Assembly: GCA_963799245.1 (NCBI GenBank)
Contig: CAWCWN010000004.1
Location: forward strand, 496,001-560,000
Direction: 5' to 3'
Source of the DNA: CAWCWN01 sp963799245
GTDB taxonomy: Bacteria; Chloroflexota; Ktedonobacteria; Ktedonobacterales; Ktedonobacteraceae
Length of the DNA stretch: 64,000 bases
The position numbers and the translations under genes were made by a program. The notes under the pieces are model-generated. The model searched no databases and was not told the origin of the DNA. It saw nothing but the letters and a program-made list of their open reading frames with translations. The number at the start of each line of letters is the position of its first letter. The stretch's first letter is position 1. This document shows positions 17,264-26,358 of this stretch, piece by piece.

Positions 17264-18772
17264 CTACGCGATCTTAATGGCAGTGATGCCGGCTAACGTG
17301 CCTACGAAGATGCTGGCCCCTGAAATGCTGGGGGTCGCAAAGCGATTGGCCTGCCCCACGTTGAGTGAGGCGACCACCTGCCCGCTGTTCATATTGAGCG
17401 CATAGATCATCCCGTTCGCGAGGCTATAGACGGTATGGCCGCCGACGACCGGTGAACCGTTGATGCCCGCGGCGTGCCAGCCCTGGTGCATGCGCCCGCT
17501 GACATCAACGCTGACCTGGCACACACCACTCGTGCAGGGTACAAAAATCGTTGAGCCGACTGTGGCCGCGCCTCCAAAAGAGGTACACACGTCCTGCATA
17601 TCGACCTGGCCGCCTACGCCACCGAGTGCATTCGCATGCAAGATATAACCCTTGCCGGATTTGCCCGCCGTGAAGATGAAATTCCCAGGCAAAAGCACCG
17701 GCCCCTGTGATCCCAGGTCTTCGTCATTGGCGTTTTCATTCGGCCAGCCGGTAGGCGCGAAGGCGTCTTCCAGCTGTAGCGCGGGCGAAAGCTTGAGAAT
17801 CGAGTCGCTGTGATCCCATTGTCCCTGGGTGATCGCGCCGTTGCCGACCGCGACATAGAGATTGCCAGCTTTATCTACGCTTGCTCCTGCCGGTTGCCAG
17901 ATCCCCCCTTCACGCGGCGTCGGCACTGTATAGACAAGCAGCGCTCCCCGGCCATCGCTCTGTGAAGCAACAACACGGCCGATATAATCGGAACAATCAC
18001 CCGCCAGGCCTCCATACGTGATATAAACCATGCCATGGGCCAGGGTGAGCGCGCCGCGCTGCTGATAGGCCCGCGCATCCATGCCAGCGGTGTCGACCAC
18101 ACGGCGCACCTTCACCTGCCCGCTATTGACATCCAGGCCGACCAGAACATGGACAGGACCACTGACCTCCGCGACGGCGAAAACCAGGCCTGTTGCCGGG
18201 TCGTACACGGGTGTGCCCGTAATGCCCAGCGGATCAATATCGCCGCAGGGGAGCGAGGATTGCGGCACGGGTGTGCCCACATTGGTACGCCACTGCACGC
18301 TCCCTGTGTTGGGATCGAGCGCGTACAGTGAGTCTCCTTCTGTGGCAACGATGACATGCTTGCCGACCACCAGCGGCTCCGCGTATACAGCTCCGTCAAG
18401 TGATTTCTGCCAGGTTTTGCTCAGGCTCTGCGGATCGGGGGTGCTCGCGATATATCCCGTCCGCTGCCTATCTCGATGATACGTGGTCCAATCGCTGCTG
18501 CGAGCAGCAGCGATAGCTGTTGCGGTCGGCGTCGTCTTTTGCTGGGGAAGCTGCAGTGGTGTCACAGTCGGCGTGACCTGCACGGTAGATGTTGATGTAC
18601 CACCATTACCGCATGCGGTAAGGAGCACAAGCAGCAGGCTCATGCCCGCCCATATCACAGACGTGCCAGGGCGCCAGAAATACTCGCGCGCCCTCCTGGT
18701 ACGCGGGGAGGAGAAAATACAGGTGAGGGCGATGCCAGCCAGTGCGGTCACCAGGGCAATTGCAGCGATCAT
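17264..18772 (-). CDS. PQQ-like beta-propeller lipoprotein
   Basis: 502 aa. One helix at residues 1-20 and a second at ~38-53 end in the lipobox LLTACGNGG. A Thr/Pro linker follows, then a PQQ-type propeller from ~residue 95 with repeats such as GDSLYALDPNTGSVQWRTNV and NGMIYALNMNSGQVVASLNV. Paired Cys (SLPCGDIDP, AGDCSDYIG, QDVCTSF, VPCTSGVCQV) suggest disulfides in an exposed domain. Quinone-binding catalytic residues are not evident, so an assembly or binding role is more likely than a dehydrogenase. AGAGAGGA precedes the ATG at 18772; an internal Met44 start would give a canonical lipoprotein signal and is a reasonable alternative. Confidence 0.82.
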   Translation of the reverse strand: MIAAIALVTALAGIALTCIFSSPRTRRAREYFWRPGTSVIWAGMSLLLVLLTACGNGGTSTSTVQVTPTVTPLQLPQQKTTPTATAIAAARSSDWTTYHRDRQRTGYIASTPDPQSLSKTWQKSLDGAVYAEPLVVGKHVIVATEGDSLYALDPNTGSVQWRTNVGTPVPQSSLPCGDIDPLGITGTPVYDPATGLVFAVAEVSGPVHVLVGLDVNSGQVKVRRVVDTAGMDARAYQQRGALTLAHGMVYITYGGLAGDCSDYIGRVVASQSDGRGALLVYTVPTPREGGIWQPAGASVDKAGNLYVAVGNGAITQGQWDHSDSILKLSPALQLEDAFAPTGWPNENANDEDLGSQGPVLLPGNFIFTAGKSGKGYILHANALGGVGGQVDMQDVCTSFGGAATVGSTIFVPCTSGVCQVSVDVSGRMHQGWHAAGINGSPVVGGHTVYSLANGMIYALNMNSGQVVASLNVGQANRFATPSISGASIFVGTLAGITAIKIA

Positions 18773-19124
18773 TGTTGGAAATCCTCTCTCTTTCCAGGGA
18801 TCAGGAATCTCCCTTGTTCAGCATTTAAGGCGATTTAGACTCCCCATTACGTACGAAGGTAATGATACACGGATGGCGCAGGCGGCCAGGACTTCGTCTC
18901 CTGTCTCGCTGCTATTTCTCCACGTGAGGAGCCATCAGCTACATGTATTCTACGTACCTGAGTATCATTCCATACGCTCCTGTACCTATATATAGCAAAA
19001 TATTCCTGTAGATATCTCTACTCTTTACCTCATCTCTTCACCATGGCCTTCGTAGTGCATAGTTATCCATAATTCAGGCACAAGCTTCCAGGCGTGCAAG
19101 GAGTCCGATTTCTCTTGAGCCCGC
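18773..19124. other. Intergenic gap upstream of the PQQ-propeller gene
   Basis: 352 bp between the PQQ-propeller start and the PBP stop. No ORF with recognisable content and no strong hairpin was seen. It presumably carries the promoter for the minus-strand PQQ gene. Confidence 0.4.
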
Positions 19125-21395
19125 TCAGGGCAGGCCGCGCCATCCCAGTCCCCAATCAATCACGGGCAGGTCCGTGACATACCAATCGGTGGAGGTGAGC
19201 CCCTCGGGGTAGGTGACGGTACGCTGCAACACTCCCTGCGGAACGCTGAAATTCGTGGGGGAGCGGCCCTGTTCGGCCAGCAACATGCCCCCGTGCCAGA
19301 TGGGGCCGGCCCCGGTTACACCGATCACGTTGATCATAGGTGTATTATTGTTATTGCCCGCCCAAACGCCCATGACATAGTCGTTGGTGTAGCCAACGGT
19401 CCAGTTGTCCACAAAGTTCTGCGATGTCCCCGTTTTGACCGCCGATGGATAGACGCTTCCGGGATTGCCCGCATAGCACTGTGACTGTGAATTGCTGTAC
19501 AGGTACAGGGAGCTGCACGCCCCAAATTCGTACGTTCGCGCTCTGTTATCGCTCAGCACATTGGTCATGAGGTATGACACCTGTGGGCTCAGGACGCGCT
19601 GGCCGGCGGTGTTGAAGCGATAGACTACGTCTCCCTGCGTATCGCGTACGCTAGCGATGGCGTGGGGCGGCACGCGCACACCACCATTGGCAAAGACGCC
19701 ATAAGCCGAGGTCATGTCGAGCAGGTGAACGCCGAGCGTACCCAGCACCATTGTGTAGTTAGGAGTCCCCTGGTAGCTGGTGATCCCCATGGACTGGGCG
19801 GTGTGCAGCGAGCTATCAACGCCCGCCTTATACAGCACCTTGACGGCGGGTATGTTGAACGAGTTTTGCAGCGCGGCACGGATTGTGATCATGCCATGAT
19901 AACTCATATCATAGTTATGCGGCGTATAGGGTGCCAGGCCGCAGCAGAGGGGAAAGCTCGTGGGAGCATCCAGCACCGGCATACCGGGACTGAGCCCCTG
20001 CTCGAAGGCCGTCGCGTAGACAAAGGGCTTAAAAGCCGAGCCCGGTTGACGATATCCCTGCGTCGCCACGTCGAACTGTCCAAACTGTGGATTGGTGGGG
20101 TCGATATTGCCGAGTAGGACACGCAGCGCGCCGTTATGAAAATCAATCAGCACCTCGGCGGCGTCGGTGAGATTGTTACTCGCCGACAGCGCATGCACAT
20201 TTTCCTGGGCAACCTTGAGAATCTTGTTTTGCAGGGGCAGATCGAGCGTGGTAGAGACAACCAGGCCCGAACGTGAAAGGCCGGCCGGCTTGAGGTGCAT
20301 GCTACCTGCGAGCTCATTAAGGGCATATGCCACAAAATGAGGCGCAAGCGTGTTATTTATGCTTCCCGGCCGCAAGAAATGCGGGCCCTGCGCCTCGCTG
20401 ATGGCCTGATGCTCCTGCGCGACCGTGATGTAGCCCTGCAAGTGCAGCTGATTGAGCACAGCCTTCATGCGATTAAAGGTCGCCTGCGGGTGCGCAAAGG
20501 GATTGTACAGCGTCGGATTCTGGGGGATCCCGGCGAGCATAGCTGCCTGCGCGATATCAAGTCGCGCGGCGGCCGTCTTCGCGGGCGTGTCCTGCATGCC
20601 AAAATAGACGAACGCGGCGGCCTCAGCACCGTAGGCCTGATTCCCATAGTACGTCGTATTGAGATACATATCCATGATCTGCTGCTTGGTATAGTAACGC
20701 GTAGCCTCGGGAGACAGGATTATCTCCTCGAGCTTGCGGCCAATGGAATCCTGGTTGCCGACGATAACGTTTTTGATGAGTTGCTGTGTGATTGTGCTGC
20801 CTCCTGCCACGACGTGCCCGTTTGTCAGATCTGAGAGGGCGGCACGCACAATACCCGTGATGTCATAGCCAGGGTTTGTCCAGAAATACTGGTCTTCGAT
20901 GGCGATCTCGGCGTGGACAAGATTGGGCGAGATCCTGTTCAAAGGCTCGGACGTCTGCAGCCCCTCGTCAAAAGCTTCATAGATCATGGTCCTGTGTTCA
21001 TCGTACATCCGCAGGCTATCCCTGGGGAGAATATCGGTTAGCCTGACGATATCTCCCTGGTAGCGCCGGTTTACCGATGTGGCAATGGCACTGTAACCAA
21101 TGTACAGGCTGCCCGCCACGACCACGAGCGCGAGCAGAGTGAAAGCCACCGGCAGAAGCGACCAGCGCGTCCACCTGCGATCAGTCTCAACAACGTGCTG
21201 GATCGTGTTATGTAAATGTTTGTGCTTCAAGTGACGCCGCATGCGCCAGCCCTTAGGATGGAGCTGACGATGGAGAACCTCATAATAGTAACCGCGGGCC
21301 GCGGGAAGCGGTCGCTCATCCAGGCGCTGCGCGGCGGCCGCGCGGCTATTAGGCGGCAATTTTGCGGGTACTTTTGGCTTCTCATCTGGTTGCAT
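19125..21395 (-). CDS. Bifunctional class A penicillin-binding protein (GT51 transglycosylase and transpeptidase)
   Basis: 756 aa from the ATG at 21395, chosen because GAGGAGG lies just upstream; an in-frame ATG at 21428 has no such site. A basic cytoplasmic N-terminus leads to one membrane helix (LLPVAFTLLALVVVAGSLYI). GT51 motifs are AEIAIEDQYFW (catalytic Glu), GGSTITQQLIKN and RKLEEIILS. The transpeptidase has GSAFKPF (SxxK nucleophile), SFN (SxN) and VKTGTSQNF (KTG). It polymerises and cross-links peptidoglycan outside the membrane. All catalytic motifs are intact. The C-terminus is short, with no PASTA domain. Confidence 0.96.
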   Translation of the reverse strand: MQPDEKPKVPAKLPPNSRAAAAQRLDERPLPAARGYYYEVLHRQLHPKGWRMRRHLKHKHLHNTIQHVVETDRRWTRWSLLPVAFTLLALVVVAGSLYIGYSAIATSVNRRYQGDIVRLTDILPRDSLRMYDEHRTMIYEAFDEGLQTSEPLNRISPNLVHAEIAIEDQYFWTNPGYDITGIVRAALSDLTNGHVVAGGSTITQQLIKNVIVGNQDSIGRKLEEIILSPEATRYYTKQQIMDMYLNTTYYGNQAYGAEAAAFVYFGMQDTPAKTAAARLDIAQAAMLAGIPQNPTLYNPFAHPQATFNRMKAVLNQLHLQGYITVAQEHQAISEAQGPHFLRPGSINNTLAPHFVAYALNELAGSMHLKPAGLSRSGLVVSTTLDLPLQNKILKVAQENVHALSASNNLTDAAEVLIDFHNGALRVLLGNIDPTNPQFGQFDVATQGYRQPGSAFKPFVYATAFEQGLSPGMPVLDAPTSFPLCCGLAPYTPHNYDMSYHGMITIRAALQNSFNIPAVKVLYKAGVDSSLHTAQSMGITSYQGTPNYTMVLGTLGVHLLDMTSAYGVFANGGVRVPPHAIASVRDTQGDVVYRFNTAGQRVLSPQVSYLMTNVLSDNRARTYEFGACSSLYLYSNSQSQCYAGNPGSVYPSAVKTGTSQNFVDNWTVGYTNDYVMGVWAGNNNNTPMINVIGVTGAGPIWHGGMLLAEQGRSPTNFSVPQGVLQRTVTYPEGLTSTDWYVTDLPVIDWGLGWRGLP

Positions 21396-21585
21396 AAAGA
21401 CCTCCTCTACCCTACCCCTCCACTTCATCCAGGACTATGCCCCGGATACTCCGCGCTGACGGGAAAAGAACATTAGCAATTGCATAGTGACCGAGCATGT
21501 TAAATCTTTGCAAAGTGAATGGCATAAGCATTGCTTTCCTGTTAGAAATACTGTTTCCTTGTGTTCATGAGATAATAGGGAATAG

Positions 21586-21605
21586 CTGAACGACTATGGG
21601 TATTA
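21586..21605. repeat. 20-bp sequence duplicated at 44036-44055
   Basis: CTGAACGACTATGGGTATTA occurs here and again, identically and in the same orientation, at 44036-44055. Both copies sit at or near the 3' end of a minus-strand regulator gene (PadR, MarR). The rest of the 21429-21839 gap is AT-rich and shows no gene. Confidence 0.7.
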
Positions 21606-21839
21606 GACTTGATGCTGAATGTATCGCAACCTGCAAGTGAAATGCCCCATTTCAACGGGCGCGTCTTAATATGAAGACGAGTAAGCGCCGTTGATAGTCA
21701 CACCTGAAAAAGAGCCTTACCTGCTTAGCTAAATGTTCCTCCGCGCCTCCTCCAAATGAGCATGAGATGGTCAAAAAGCTCTTTGAAAACTCCGAAATAT
21801 TCCGCACTAACTCCGAAAAAAGTAAAAAAATGTATCCAC

Positions 21840-22430
21840 TCATGCATCCTCTTGCGGGCGAGGCGCGGAGGGTGCTATTTCCAGCTGCTCCAGCACCCCG
21901 TCGCGCATAGCTTTGGCCCAGCCGCATTCCGCCTGCCATTGTTCTTCAACATGCCGCATAACCCGCAGCAGATTTTCCAGGTAGGCGGGAGAAGAATGCT
22001 TGGCGAGTTCGTGCACGAGGGCCTCCATCTCGCTGCGGGTATGCAGGACGATGGCCTGACAGTAGTTGACGTAGTGGTTCATCAACAACAGGCGCTCAGC
22101 GGGGCGCACCAGGTCGAGATACCCCATCTTAAAATAAAAGATCTTCTGGTAGTCACCCAGGTTGGAGGTGGTATCCATCATCAACTCGTGAAAGCGCCTG
22201 CGCCCCTGCGCGGTGATCATAAAGGTCCGCGAGCGGCGATCTCCTCGCGCTGCATGCTCCTGCCTTGAGGCGGCGATGAGTCCCGCCTGCTCCAGCCTGC
22301 CCAGCATGGTAGACAGGGTCCCGCTGCTGATTTTAGCCCAAGGGCCGATCTGATCATTGGTCACCTTTACGATCAGGTAGCCGTGCATGGGCCAGCGCAT
22401 CAACAGGGAGAGGATAATCAGCTCGTACAT
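21840..22430 (-). CDS. PadR-family transcriptional regulator
   Basis: 196 aa. The N-terminal winged helix MYELIILSLLMRWPMHGYLI, SSGTLSTMLGRLEQAGLI and RTFMITAQGRRRFHELM is the PadR pattern. The C-terminal ~100 residues are helical (Vir-type dimerisation arm). Such repressors sense small phenolic or other ligands and usually control a neighbouring gene. Upstream, immediately next to its start, is a relic of a membrane protein gene that may once have been its target. GAGGAG lies 7 nt before the ATG. Confidence 0.9.
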   Translation of the reverse strand: MYELIILSLLMRWPMHGYLIVKVTNDQIGPWAKISSGTLSTMLGRLEQAGLIAASRQEHAARGDRRSRTFMITAQGRRRFHELMMDTTSNLGDYQKIFYFKMGYLDLVRPAERLLLMNHYVNYCQAIVLHTRSEMEALVHELAKHSSPAYLENLLRVMRHVEEQWQAECGWAKAMRDGVLEQLEIAPSAPRPQEDA

Positions 22431-22443
22431 CGCTTCTCCTCAG

Positions 22444-22645
22444 TGAGTGACTATGCACCAGTAAAGCCAGCGTACTATGTGCCAGGGCCCAGCCCACCCC
22501 CTGTACCACTCCCAGAAAATAGTCTGGAGATCCCGCTCCTGGATGGAGAGAGGGAATCTGAACGTAGAGGTTAACAATCATCCCAACGAGAAATTGGAGG
22601 CCAGAAGCACGAGCGTAATGGCAGCTACATTGTGCAACAGCGAGG
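22444..22645 (-). pseudogene. Relic of a small integral membrane protein
   Basis: Reading leftward from ~22645, one frame gives LQFLVGMIVNLYVQIPSLHP then GAGSPDYFLGVVQGVGWALA. This resembles a family of ~150-aa actinobacterial/chloroflexi membrane proteins with a '(G)M.VNL.V.IP..HPG......YF.G' pattern (recalled, not searched). Only one helix and its loop remain before the frame runs into the padR start. It is probably a truncated former neighbour or target of PadR. Confidence 0.45.
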
Positions 22646-23290
22646 GTGAGTTCTTCGCCGCCGCAATACGAGTTGATGTGCTTTGCAAAAGAAAACCTCC
22701 GCACAAGAATCGGTGGCTGCTGCTCAAAACGATGCCATACCAGATTTTGTGTAATGGCGCATTTCAGAAAAGTCAGGAAGCTAGGTCTGTACTGGGTTTA
22801 ATGCCTTCTCGCTGCACATCGTTACACAATAATCGAGATGGCATCCCGTGTTTGCCCTGGAAGGAAAACGAGGTGTGGGTCGCAAGCCATCCAAACCACC
22901 GTTCTTCCTCTCCTTGCAGAAGAGCTTGATATCCCTGATCTTGTTCATAGAGGACGTAGGTGTGCTGTTCAGAGGACTAGAGGAGAATATACTGTGCAGC
23001 TTTCGGCATCGTTTCTTGCTCAATTCCCTCGTGTTTCCCAACAGCTTGTTCCGGATCATTATATCCTGCGGCAGAAAGAAGGACAAGTGCTTCTCAACAG
23101 CTCAACGCAGATGAGGAAATCCCTGCTTTGAGCTTGATAGATAGGCCCCTGTCACGTTTGCTGTATAATGTGTGTTAGCCATTGATGTTATGAACCTTCA
23201 GCAAGGATCGCTCTTAGCTCTAGCAGAGATTGCCTGCTAGTAACCAGTGCCAGAAGAATGTTAGAGACACGTCAAGCGAAGGAGCAGACC
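22646..23290. other. Intergenic region before the Clp-N/AAA gene; possible -10 element
   Basis: About 640 bp. Overlapping small open frames on both strands lack ribosome sites and recognisable domains. TATAAT at 23164-23169, preceded by TG, is a plausible -10 for the gene at 23291, though no good -35 lies at 16-18 nt. Confidence 0.35.
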
Positions 23291-24640
23291 ATGACCGCTG
23301 TTATCCCCGAGACCCGGACGCGAGCGCGTGACCACCTTGCGCCTCCGACACAGGCCGTCTTGCACCTCGCGCAGCAAGAGGCGGCGCGCTTGAAAAGCGC
23401 AGAGATATCTCCAGAGCTACTGCTGTTTGGAGTCCTTTTGCAGGGCCATGAAGGAGTAAGGAGAACATTAAGCCATTTAGGCATCAACTTGCAGGAGATG
23501 CGTGCACAGGCGATCGAAGTATTCAACATGCCGCGTGAGTCTGAAAGCGAGCAGCAGTTCAATCCAGACCTCCCTCTGTCCGAAGATGCTCAACTCTGCA
23601 TAGATTGGGCCATTACCTTTGCAACCTATGTGCGCTCCGCGGTGGTGCAGCCACGGCACCTGCTCCTGGGAACGCTGCGTCACCCGCGAACGCAGCCACT
23701 GCTTGCGCTCCTATTGCCGGCCGAGGGGATAATTCCCACACCCGTCATCGAGGATACAGCACAGGACTATACCTGTTCTATGGACCAGCTGATCCATGGT
23801 AGGGTGCGAGAGCAGAGCCTGGTCAGCTTCAGCAGCGGGAGATCCCGCCAAATTCTGAGAGGGTTCGAGCGCCCGACGCTCCTTTTTGCGGATATCACAG
23901 GAGATGACGACGCGAAGCGGTCATTGCAAGAAGCCGTTGATTTTCTCAGGATACCACGCCAGACGCGCCGCCAGGAGAAAAACTATCTCTGTGGAATGGT
24001 GCTTGTCGGCAGCCAGCGCAGGCATCGGAGCATGCTCGTGCAAGCTGTAGCGGGTGAGGCAGTAGTTCCCCTGCTCTTTCTCTCAATTTCTGCGCTCGTT
24101 GGCATGCTCGCGGAGATGGAGAGCGGCGCTATGCAGTTTGAGGATTTTGACCTGGCAGAGGAGGAGCGTAGCATTCTGGCGCAAGGGAGCAATGTCCAGC
24201 GAGGTCGACGCATGATCAGGTATATTTTCGACCAGGCAAAAAAGGCCGCGCCCTGTGTCCTCCTGCTCGACGATATTGATGCCATAGATCAGCTGAGCGC
24301 AGATGTAGAGCGCCAGCAGTGGCTCAAGCAGTTGCTGATCGAGATGGACTGCCGCAACAACCATCCCTCAATGGTCGTGATCGCGGCTACAGAACACCCC
24401 ACCAGCCTCGATCAAGCTCTCCTGCACCCCGCTCGTTTTGAGCAGCGCGTCGTGCTGGAAGACAATCTCCTCACCCTGAGCAGACCCTGTCCTTCCTGCA
24501 GGCGGACAACTCAGCCGGGCTGGAAACACTGTATGTATTGTGGAACCCCCCTGGGGAGGTTGTGTCCGCATTGCAATACGCTGCTGCCAGGGCTTGAGGG
24601 CACCCGCTTCTGCCTTGAATGCGGTGGCACTCTGCCGTGA
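23291..24640 (+). CDS. Clp-N domain / degenerate FtsH-like AAA / double zinc-ribbon protein
   Basis: 449 aa from the ATG with GGAG 8 nt upstream (23258 is an in-frame alternative). Two Clp-N repeats come first: HLAPPTQAVLHLAQQEAARL with ELLLFGVLL, then LSEDAQLCIDWAITFA with RHLLLGTLR. From ~193 an FtsH-like AAA core begins, LLFADITGDDDAKRSLQEAV. Walker A, normally GPPGTGKT, reads GSQRRHRS. Walker B is CVLLLDDIDA (DD not DE). The sensor-1 Asn is Glu in VIAATEHPTSLDQALLHPARF. ATP hydrolysis is therefore unlikely. The C-terminus is a double zinc ribbon (CPSC-CMYC, CPHC-CLEC). It may be an adaptor or decoy for Clp/FtsH machinery (inference). The IS at 24658 lies 17 bp past its stop. Confidence 0.85.
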   Translation: MTAVIPETRTRARDHLAPPTQAVLHLAQQEAARLKSAEISPELLLFGVLLQGHEGVRRTLSHLGINLQEMRAQAIEVFNMPRESESEQQFNPDLPLSEDAQLCIDWAITFATYVRSAVVQPRHLLLGTLRHPRTQPLLALLLPAEGIIPTPVIEDTAQDYTCSMDQLIHGRVREQSLVSFSSGRSRQILRGFERPTLLFADITGDDDAKRSLQEAVDFLRIPRQTRRQEKNYLCGMVLVGSQRRHRSMLVQAVAGEAVVPLLFLSISALVGMLAEMESGAMQFEDFDLAEEERSILAQGSNVQRGRRMIRYIFDQAKKAAPCVLLLDDIDAIDQLSADVERQQWLKQLLIEMDCRNNHPSMVVIAATEHPTSLDQALLHPARFEQRVVLEDNLLTLSRPCPSCRRTTQPGWKHCMYCGTPLGRLCPHCNTLLPGLEGTRFCLECGGTLP

Positions 24641-24651
24641 ATTACGCGCGC

Positions 24652-25976
24652 CGGCTGGGTGACTGTTCAAAGATTGGTAGAAGAGGGAAGAGAAGGGAAA
24701 AGAAGTAGCCATCCCTTGCGAGCAGTGGAGCTATTCGATCAGGCTTGCCAGGTTGGCTCCGCCCGTGGTAAGGAAGTTGCCACACCAAGCCAGCAGACGA
24801 CTGACACGCAGAGCGTTAGCAGGAACTTTATAGCCACGCATCGTACGATAGCGTTCTTTGATCCACCACCCAATCGCCCGTTCGCAGGCATTATTGGTGC
24901 CATCGAAGTGCTCCTGGTCCTCATGACTCTCATTCCATGTGCGATAGCGCGTGAGGCGGTTCCAGAGGTTCCACCGGTCCAGAAACAAGAGACGTAAGCG
25001 ATAGGCCAGTGACGCTCGTCCTCCTTTAGATGGAGGGGCGGATTGCAAATAGCGCCGGTGCATCTGTTCCAGCTCGGTGACCTCTTTGGGCTGGCGGCTC
25101 ACGATGAGTTGGCCGAGCCGCAAGAGATCGGCCTCTGCTTGGGCAGGGGTGACTCCGCAGGCCAAGAGGGAGCCATCCGCATCTTGGGCGACCTGCGGAC
25201 GCCACTCCTCAATGAGCTCCTCGGTATTGCGCTTGACATGGCTTTTACAGACTTGGTGCACCAGTCCCAGCTCATCGGCCACCGTTTTGAAGCCATCGGC
25301 ATCATCGCTGACCAGGACCTGTGCTCCCACACTCGTGGCAATGGGCTCCATCCACTCTTTGAGGGCCTTGGTATCTTCCGCCTTCAGCTCATCGATGGTC
25401 AAGACCAGCCCAGCAATCGCATCGACTGAGAGTCCCAGGTGCAACCACTGGCCTGCACACTTCACGCTGGTCAGATCTCCTCCCACCGCTTTGGTTTTCA
25501 CAGCGCCAAAGACCTGCTCCCGTTTCATTCCCGGAATGCGTCGGGCGGCGGCTTGCACCGTGTTGTAGACTTCCGTTTTCGAGAGTGGCACTCCTAGACT
25601 TTCCAACGCTAACGAGACGGCTCCATAGCTGAGTCCCAACAGGTACAACATCACCGCCAGCCCCTTGACCCGATCTGAGGTGTGTGCCTGACTCACCCCC
25701 TTTGGATACACCCGAAACGTCCGCCCACATTTGAGACAGCGGTACCGATACGCTTCAACTTGCTGATGTCTTGTGTCTCTGAGCGCTTTCTTCACTGGCT
25801 GATGGAGGTGTAATCGCTTACTTCCACACCCTGCATATCCACATTCTGATGGTTCGGAGATCTCTTTGGGGTTCACTTTTGACAACAGCAAGTGCAAACG
25901 CATGGCTTTTTTCCCTCCCTTTTTCTTCCCCTTAGTTTACCCCAGTTTTACCACTTTGTGAACAGTCACCCGGCTG
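24652..25976. mobile_element. Complete 1.3-kb insertion sequence with terminal inverted repeats and 6-bp target duplication
   Basis: The element spans 24658-25970. Left end GGTGACTGTTCAAAGATTGG and right end (reverse complement) GGTGACTGTTCACAAAGTGG form imperfect inverted repeats. Direct CGGCTG copies flank it at 24652-24657 and 25971-25976. One transposase gene fills it. The preserved target duplication implies a fairly recent insertion. It landed between the AAA-like gene and a sugar-kinase relic. Confidence 0.85.
24731..25903 (-). CDS. DDE transposase of the 1.3-kb IS
   Basis: 390 aa. The N-terminal zinc-binding pattern CGYAGC / YRCLKCGRTFRVYPKG precedes a helical DNA-binding region and a DDE catalytic core. 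Candidate acids are Asp in AVGGDLTSVKC, Asp in VLVSDDADGFKTV and Glu in DGTNNACERAIGWWIKERY. The TNNxxE motif recalls IS66/IS256-type DDE enzymes, but the family was not determined. The frame is intact with GAGGGA upstream of the ATG, so the enzyme may be active. It fills the element apart from ~70 bp at each end. Confidence 0.85.
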   Translation of the reverse strand: MRLHLLLSKVNPKEISEPSECGYAGCGSKRLHLHQPVKKALRDTRHQQVEAYRYRCLKCGRTFRVYPKGVSQAHTSDRVKGLAVMLYLLGLSYGAVSLALESLGVPLSKTEVYNTVQAAARRIPGMKREQVFGAVKTKAVGGDLTSVKCAGQWLHLGLSVDAIAGLVLTIDELKAEDTKALKEWMEPIATSVGAQVLVSDDADGFKTVADELGLVHQVCKSHVKRNTEELIEEWRPQVAQDADGSLLACGVTPAQAEADLLRLGQLIVSRQPKEVTELEQMHRRYLQSAPPSKGGRASLAYRLRLLFLDRWNLWNRLTRYRTWNESHEDQEHFDGTNNACERAIGWWIKERYRTMRGYKVPANALRVSRLLAWCGNFLTTGGANLASLIE

Positions 25977-26089
25977 GCTGAGGCTATGCCGATCTCTCAG
26001 CCTATGCTATTATATTGTTCTTTACTGGCAGGGCCAGCTCACGGTCATCGACAACCCACAGGCCGTCGATCCCGCGCTTCAACCCTAAC

Positions 26090-26233
26090 GCCAACGAAGC
26101 GGGAAAGGTTATGATGCATGCCGGAACAACAGTGGAGCCCGATGACCCTACACGCGCCATATATGCAGAGGGGTTCGCTCGCTATAAAGAGACGTACGCG
26201 GCTCTGGCCCCGCTCCAGCGCCTCACATCCTGA
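26090..26233 (+). pseudogene. Relic of the C-terminal end of an FGGY-family sugar kinase
   Basis: The frame reads ANEAGKVMMHAGTTVEPDDP and AIYAEGFARYKETYAALAPL, then a stop at 26231-26233. This matches the last helices of xylulokinase-like FGGY kinases ('A...MV.....EPDP.....Y...Y..Y...Y.AL.P'). The remaining ~450 residues are absent and the IS lies just upstream. The deletion probably predates or accompanied IS insertion. Confidence 0.65.
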
Positions 26234-26358
26234 ATAACCCTTACAGTAATTTTACATTTCCGGGCATTTTTTTTGATCATCCTGGGTTATCTTATGTATA
26301 GACAACAAAGCAACTTTCACAAGGGTTTGTTAAAGCATATAGAGCAAAGCAAAGGGCA

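Noticed and set aside
22781..23131. Two overlapping ~100-codon frames on opposite strands
   Set aside because: No ribosome site, no recognisable motif, atypical composition.
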